DNA from: Verrucomicrobiota bacterium
GTDB taxonomy: Bacteria; Verrucomicrobiota; Verrucomicrobiia; Chthoniobacterales; Terrimicrobiaceae
DNA: 64,000 nucleotides
Direction of reading: 5' to 3'
NCBI GenBank assembly: GCA_026398275.1
Contig: JAPLTF010000061.1
Coordinates: 62,001-126,000, forward strand
Shown: positions 61,883-64,000 of the stretch, piece by piece
Position numbering within the stretch: the first letter of the stretch is position 1
Layout: each line of letters begins with the position of its first letter
The notes under the pieces: generated by a model
Databases searched by the model: none
The model's input: only the letters and a program-made list of their open reading frames with translations
Told to the model about the DNA's origin: nothing
Position numbers and translations under genes: made by a program

Positions 61883-63565
61883 TCAGGTTGTCGGCTCGAT
61901 CGTGGCATTGACCACCGACTCGCCGATCGTGATGGGCTCTCCGGTATTCTTGAAAACATAGTCGCCGCTGGCCAATCGGCGGTTGTTTCGGAAGACCAGG
62001 CCGTCGATCGAATCCGCGGTCAGGACGTGGGTGGTGTGCTGAATGAAGGTGTTGTCCTCGATGGTGATGTTTTTCATGGCCGGCGGACGGGCAGCGATGA
62101 CCTCCTCCGTTGTGCCGCCCAGGCCGCTGCGGAGGGCGCCTTCCCTTGGGTCGGAGCCATCGGGATATTCCGGGCAAAGGTAAATCAGATCTTCCCCGGT
62201 CGGACCAAAGTTGCAGTTTTCGAACACATTGTTGCGGATCGTCATTTCCTGCACGGGAGCGCCTTCCCACCAGTAGTTGGCGTCCGGCATGCATTCGATG
62301 GCCCGGCCGCTCACGTGGAAATGATTGTTCTCCACGAGAATCGGTGACTCCATGTTGAGCAAAAGCCCACGCCCGCGATTGGCTCCCAATCTGCAGCCCC
62401 GCACGACCACGCTGCTGTTTTCCGGATTGTGCAGGCTGAGGATCACCTCCTCGTCGCAATCTCTGACGGGTTCTTCGAAACAGATTTCGGCAAACTCTTC
62501 ATTGAGCGCGGTGACCGCCCTGGCCCGGTTGAACTGAAACATTTCCTGCGTTCGCCGAAGTCGCAGCATCGCCCCATCGCCCGCCCGGGTGGCAAAGGTG
62601 CCATAGCGCTGCGGATGAATGGCCTGGCAGAGAAGGGTGTGTTTGTCCTTTTTGCTTCTGACCAAGGAATAGCTCTGATGGATGTTGCTGGCATCGTCAA
62701 ACTGCCCCCTCAACTCGCAATCGATCAGCGCGAGATGCCCCTGGCAGTCCGTGAAGTGCGTGGCATCCACCCACGTCGAAAAATAGCGGTCGGCCGAAGG
62801 TGTCACATGGCAACGATCCAAGGTGATGTGGCGGCTCAATTGGGCAACGAATCCCATCGCTCCGGAATGATGCAGCGTCACATTCTCCAACCTCACGTCC
62901 TCACTGTTTTCGATCCACACGCCGGGGGCCACCCGGTTCCCGTGCATGAGAACAATCGGCGCGCCCGGAGCGGGAAGATTGCCGAAGTCCGCCTCGAGTC
63001 TGAACCTGCCTTCGCCCAGAGCGGTCGCCTTGTGCCAGCGGCTGAGCCCCCAATTTTCCGTCGTTCCCTGCACTTCTTTTTTGATGGGATCAAACGGCAG
63101 AAGATTCCAGAGAAAATCGGTTTGCCAGCGATGATGGTCATGTGCGATCAGCCGTCCGTGATCCACCCGGAGCGGATACGACTCGGGCATGGAAAATTCG
63201 ATCCAGCCCTCGCCACTGTCCAAAGTGATTCCCTGACTAAAAAACGGACGCCACCAGTCGATCACCAGATTTTTCACCGTGATGTTCCGGGAATTGCCGA
63301 TGCGCAATGGGCAAACCTCTCCGACACAAACGATCCGCGCTCCCTGACCGTCAAAAACAAAGTCCTGCGCCTGTTCGACATCAAACAAAAATCGCCTCAG
63401 ACCGTGGTCATTGTTGGTGACATGACTAAAGCGCTCCGGGAGCAGTTGCCGGGAGACCAGATATTCGCCGGGGTCCAGCGTAAGTCGATCCTCCCGCTTC
63501 TGAATGGCGTGCGAGAGCCTGCGGTGAAGCTCGATGGCGGTTTGTGCTGTGAGTTGGGTGTTCAT
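61883..63565 (-). CDS. GH110-like alpha-1,3-galactosidase (parallel beta-helix)
   Basis: A 560-residue beta-helix protein. The segments FDGQGARIVCVG, NLVIDWWRPFFSQG, HGNRVAPGVWIENSEDVRLE, VDATHFTDCQGHLAL (267-271 holds DATHF) and RGQFDDASNIHQSY (290-294 holds DDASN) follow GH110 enzymes, which remove terminal alpha-1,3-galactose from glycans. The paired aspartates of DDASN are candidate catalytic residues. There is no signal peptide, so the enzyme would work inside the cell unless exported otherwise. It is adjacent to GH43. Confidence 0.82.
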   Translation of the reverse strand: MNTQLTAQTAIELHRRLSHAIQKREDRLTLDPGEYLVSRQLLPERFSHVTNNDHGLRRFLFDVEQAQDFVFDGQGARIVCVGEVCPLRIGNSRNITVKNLVIDWWRPFFSQGITLDSGEGWIEFSMPESYPLRVDHGRLIAHDHHRWQTDFLWNLLPFDPIKKEVQGTTENWGLSRWHKATALGEGRFRLEADFGNLPAPGAPIVLMHGNRVAPGVWIENSEDVRLENVTLHHSGAMGFVAQLSRHITLDRCHVTPSADRYFSTWVDATHFTDCQGHLALIDCELRGQFDDASNIHQSYSLVRSKKDKHTLLCQAIHPQRYGTFATRAGDGAMLRLRRTQEMFQFNRARAVTALNEEFAEICFEEPVRDCDEEVILSLHNPENSSVVVRGCRLGANRGRGLLLNMESPILVENNHFHVSGRAIECMPDANYWWEGAPVQEMTIRNNVFENCNFGPTGEDLIYLCPEYPDGSDPREGALRSGLGGTTEEVIAARPPAMKNITIEDNTFIQHTTHVLTADSIDGLVFRNNRRLASGDYVFKNTGEPITIGESVVNATIEPTT

Positions 63566-63637
63566 GAGTTTTGTGAAAGGAAAACGCGTGATGGAGGAGA
63601 AGAAGTCAGCGGGGTCGGCGATTCCGCCTCCCAGAAT

Positions 63638-64000
63638 TTAGGGGTCCGGATAAACGACGACAACATGCCCTTGAGCCGGCGGCAGGTCTTCCAAACAGTC
63701 GATCATGTAAGAAACTCCGCGCTTCATTTCGGGATCCCCCGGGCCGATAAACAAAACACTGAAGCGAAAGACATCGCTCAGGTTCACGAGCTTGATCACC
63801 AAACGCTGACGCTGCCCGGTGAGGCGGATGCGCAGTCCTTCATCTTCGTGCGGAGCCCAGCAGCGCATCCGCTGGTCCTCGCCGATGAGCTGACCATCCA
63901 GCCACGCGCGGTAGGGGCCGCTGCGGCCAAAAAAGACATTCACCTCACCGGCCGCCTCGCTGGCACGAAACTCCCGGACAAGGTAGTAACACGCCTGCCC
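63638..64000 (-). CDS. C-terminal part of a beta-sandwich protein (cut by window edge)
   Basis: The frame enters at 64000 and ends with TAG at 63638-63640, giving 120 visible residues. The sequence (YYLVREFRASEAAGEVNVFF, then GPYRAWLDGQLIGEDQRM, then LTGQRQRLVIKLVNLSDVF) looks like a galactose-binding-like or GH accessory beta-sandwich, with the YRAWLDG and G.Q.LVIK strand pattern typical of such domains. The enzyme itself lies outside the window. It would be cotranscribed with GH110 and GH43. Confidence 0.6.
   Translation of the reverse strand, partial: GQACYYLVREFRASEAAGEVNVFFGRSGPYRAWLDGQLIGEDQRMRCWAPHEDEGLRIRLTGQRQRLVIKLVNLSDVFRFSVLFIGPGDPEMKRGVSYMIDCLEDLPPAQGHVVVVYPDP

Noticed and set aside
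1-64000. CRISPR arrays, rRNA operons or insertion sequences with transposases
   Set aside because: No regularly spaced repeats, no rRNA-like sequence and no transposase motif were seen on either strand.

Overview
The window looks like the chromosome of a high-GC, Gram-negative polysaccharide degrader, most likely a member of the Verrucomicrobiota or a close PVC relative. This is inferred from gene content: many Gfo/Idh/MocA oxidoreductases paired with TIM-barrel sugar isomerases, several AraC regulators, secreted parallel beta-helix, LamG and GH2 proteins, no SusC/SusD pair, and an intergenic repeat built on the 'ACCACGAAG' motif. No rRNA, full-length tRNA or CRISPR array is present.

Layout. 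1-2.4 kb: end of an unknown gene, an NAD-dependent nucleotide-sugar epimerase and an M20 peptidase/deacylase. 2.5-2.8 kb: a scrambled MNT/HepT toxin-antitoxin remnant. 2.9-8.8 kb: a 1431-residue secreted GH2 protein, a palindromic repeat, and a sodium:solute symporter that loses its last membrane segments at a recombination junction. 8.8-25.5 kb: a mobile/accessory island. It carries a tyrosine integrase, an excisionase-like protein, a Fic protein with a palindromic operator region, and remnants of an AbiEii toxin, a second recombinase and a small HTH regulator. It also has a hairpin-rich noncoding stretch, a MobC/relaxase pair with an overprinted coiled-coil gene, a seven-gene minus-strand operon (HTH-metallophosphatase, HARE-like winged helix, zinc-ribbon-like protein, AAA+ ATPase and others) divergent from a sigma-like regulator, and small unknown proteins including a paralogous pair.

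25.6-64 kb: a carbohydrate catabolism region. A minus-strand unit (36.1-29.5 kb) encodes two alcohol dehydrogenases, a sugar epimerase, a secreted glycosidase-like protein and L-rhamnose isomerase. It faces a pentulose-phosphate 3-epimerase and a DeoR regulator across a perfect 13-bp inverted repeat. A second unit (44.7-37.8 kb) holds a URO-D-like protein, a Gfo oxidoreductase, a VCBS-repeat protein, a DUF6259-like glycosidase and a GH4 alpha-galactosidase, divergent from an AraC gene. Then come a Gfo-ThuA fusion with an isomerase gene, an isomerase/Gfo/isomerase operon divergent from another AraC gene, a secreted beta-helix/LamG protein, a GH37-like protein, a frameshifted NHL protein, a large unknown protein, a GH43 and a GH110-like alpha-1,3-galactosidase.

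Together the host genes fit release and use of rhamnose-, galactose- and arabinose/xylose-containing glycans (pectin side chains or gums), with redox-type sugar processing by Gfo/TIM-barrel pairs. The island has the parts of an integrative mobilizable element, but its right end and attachment sites are unresolved.
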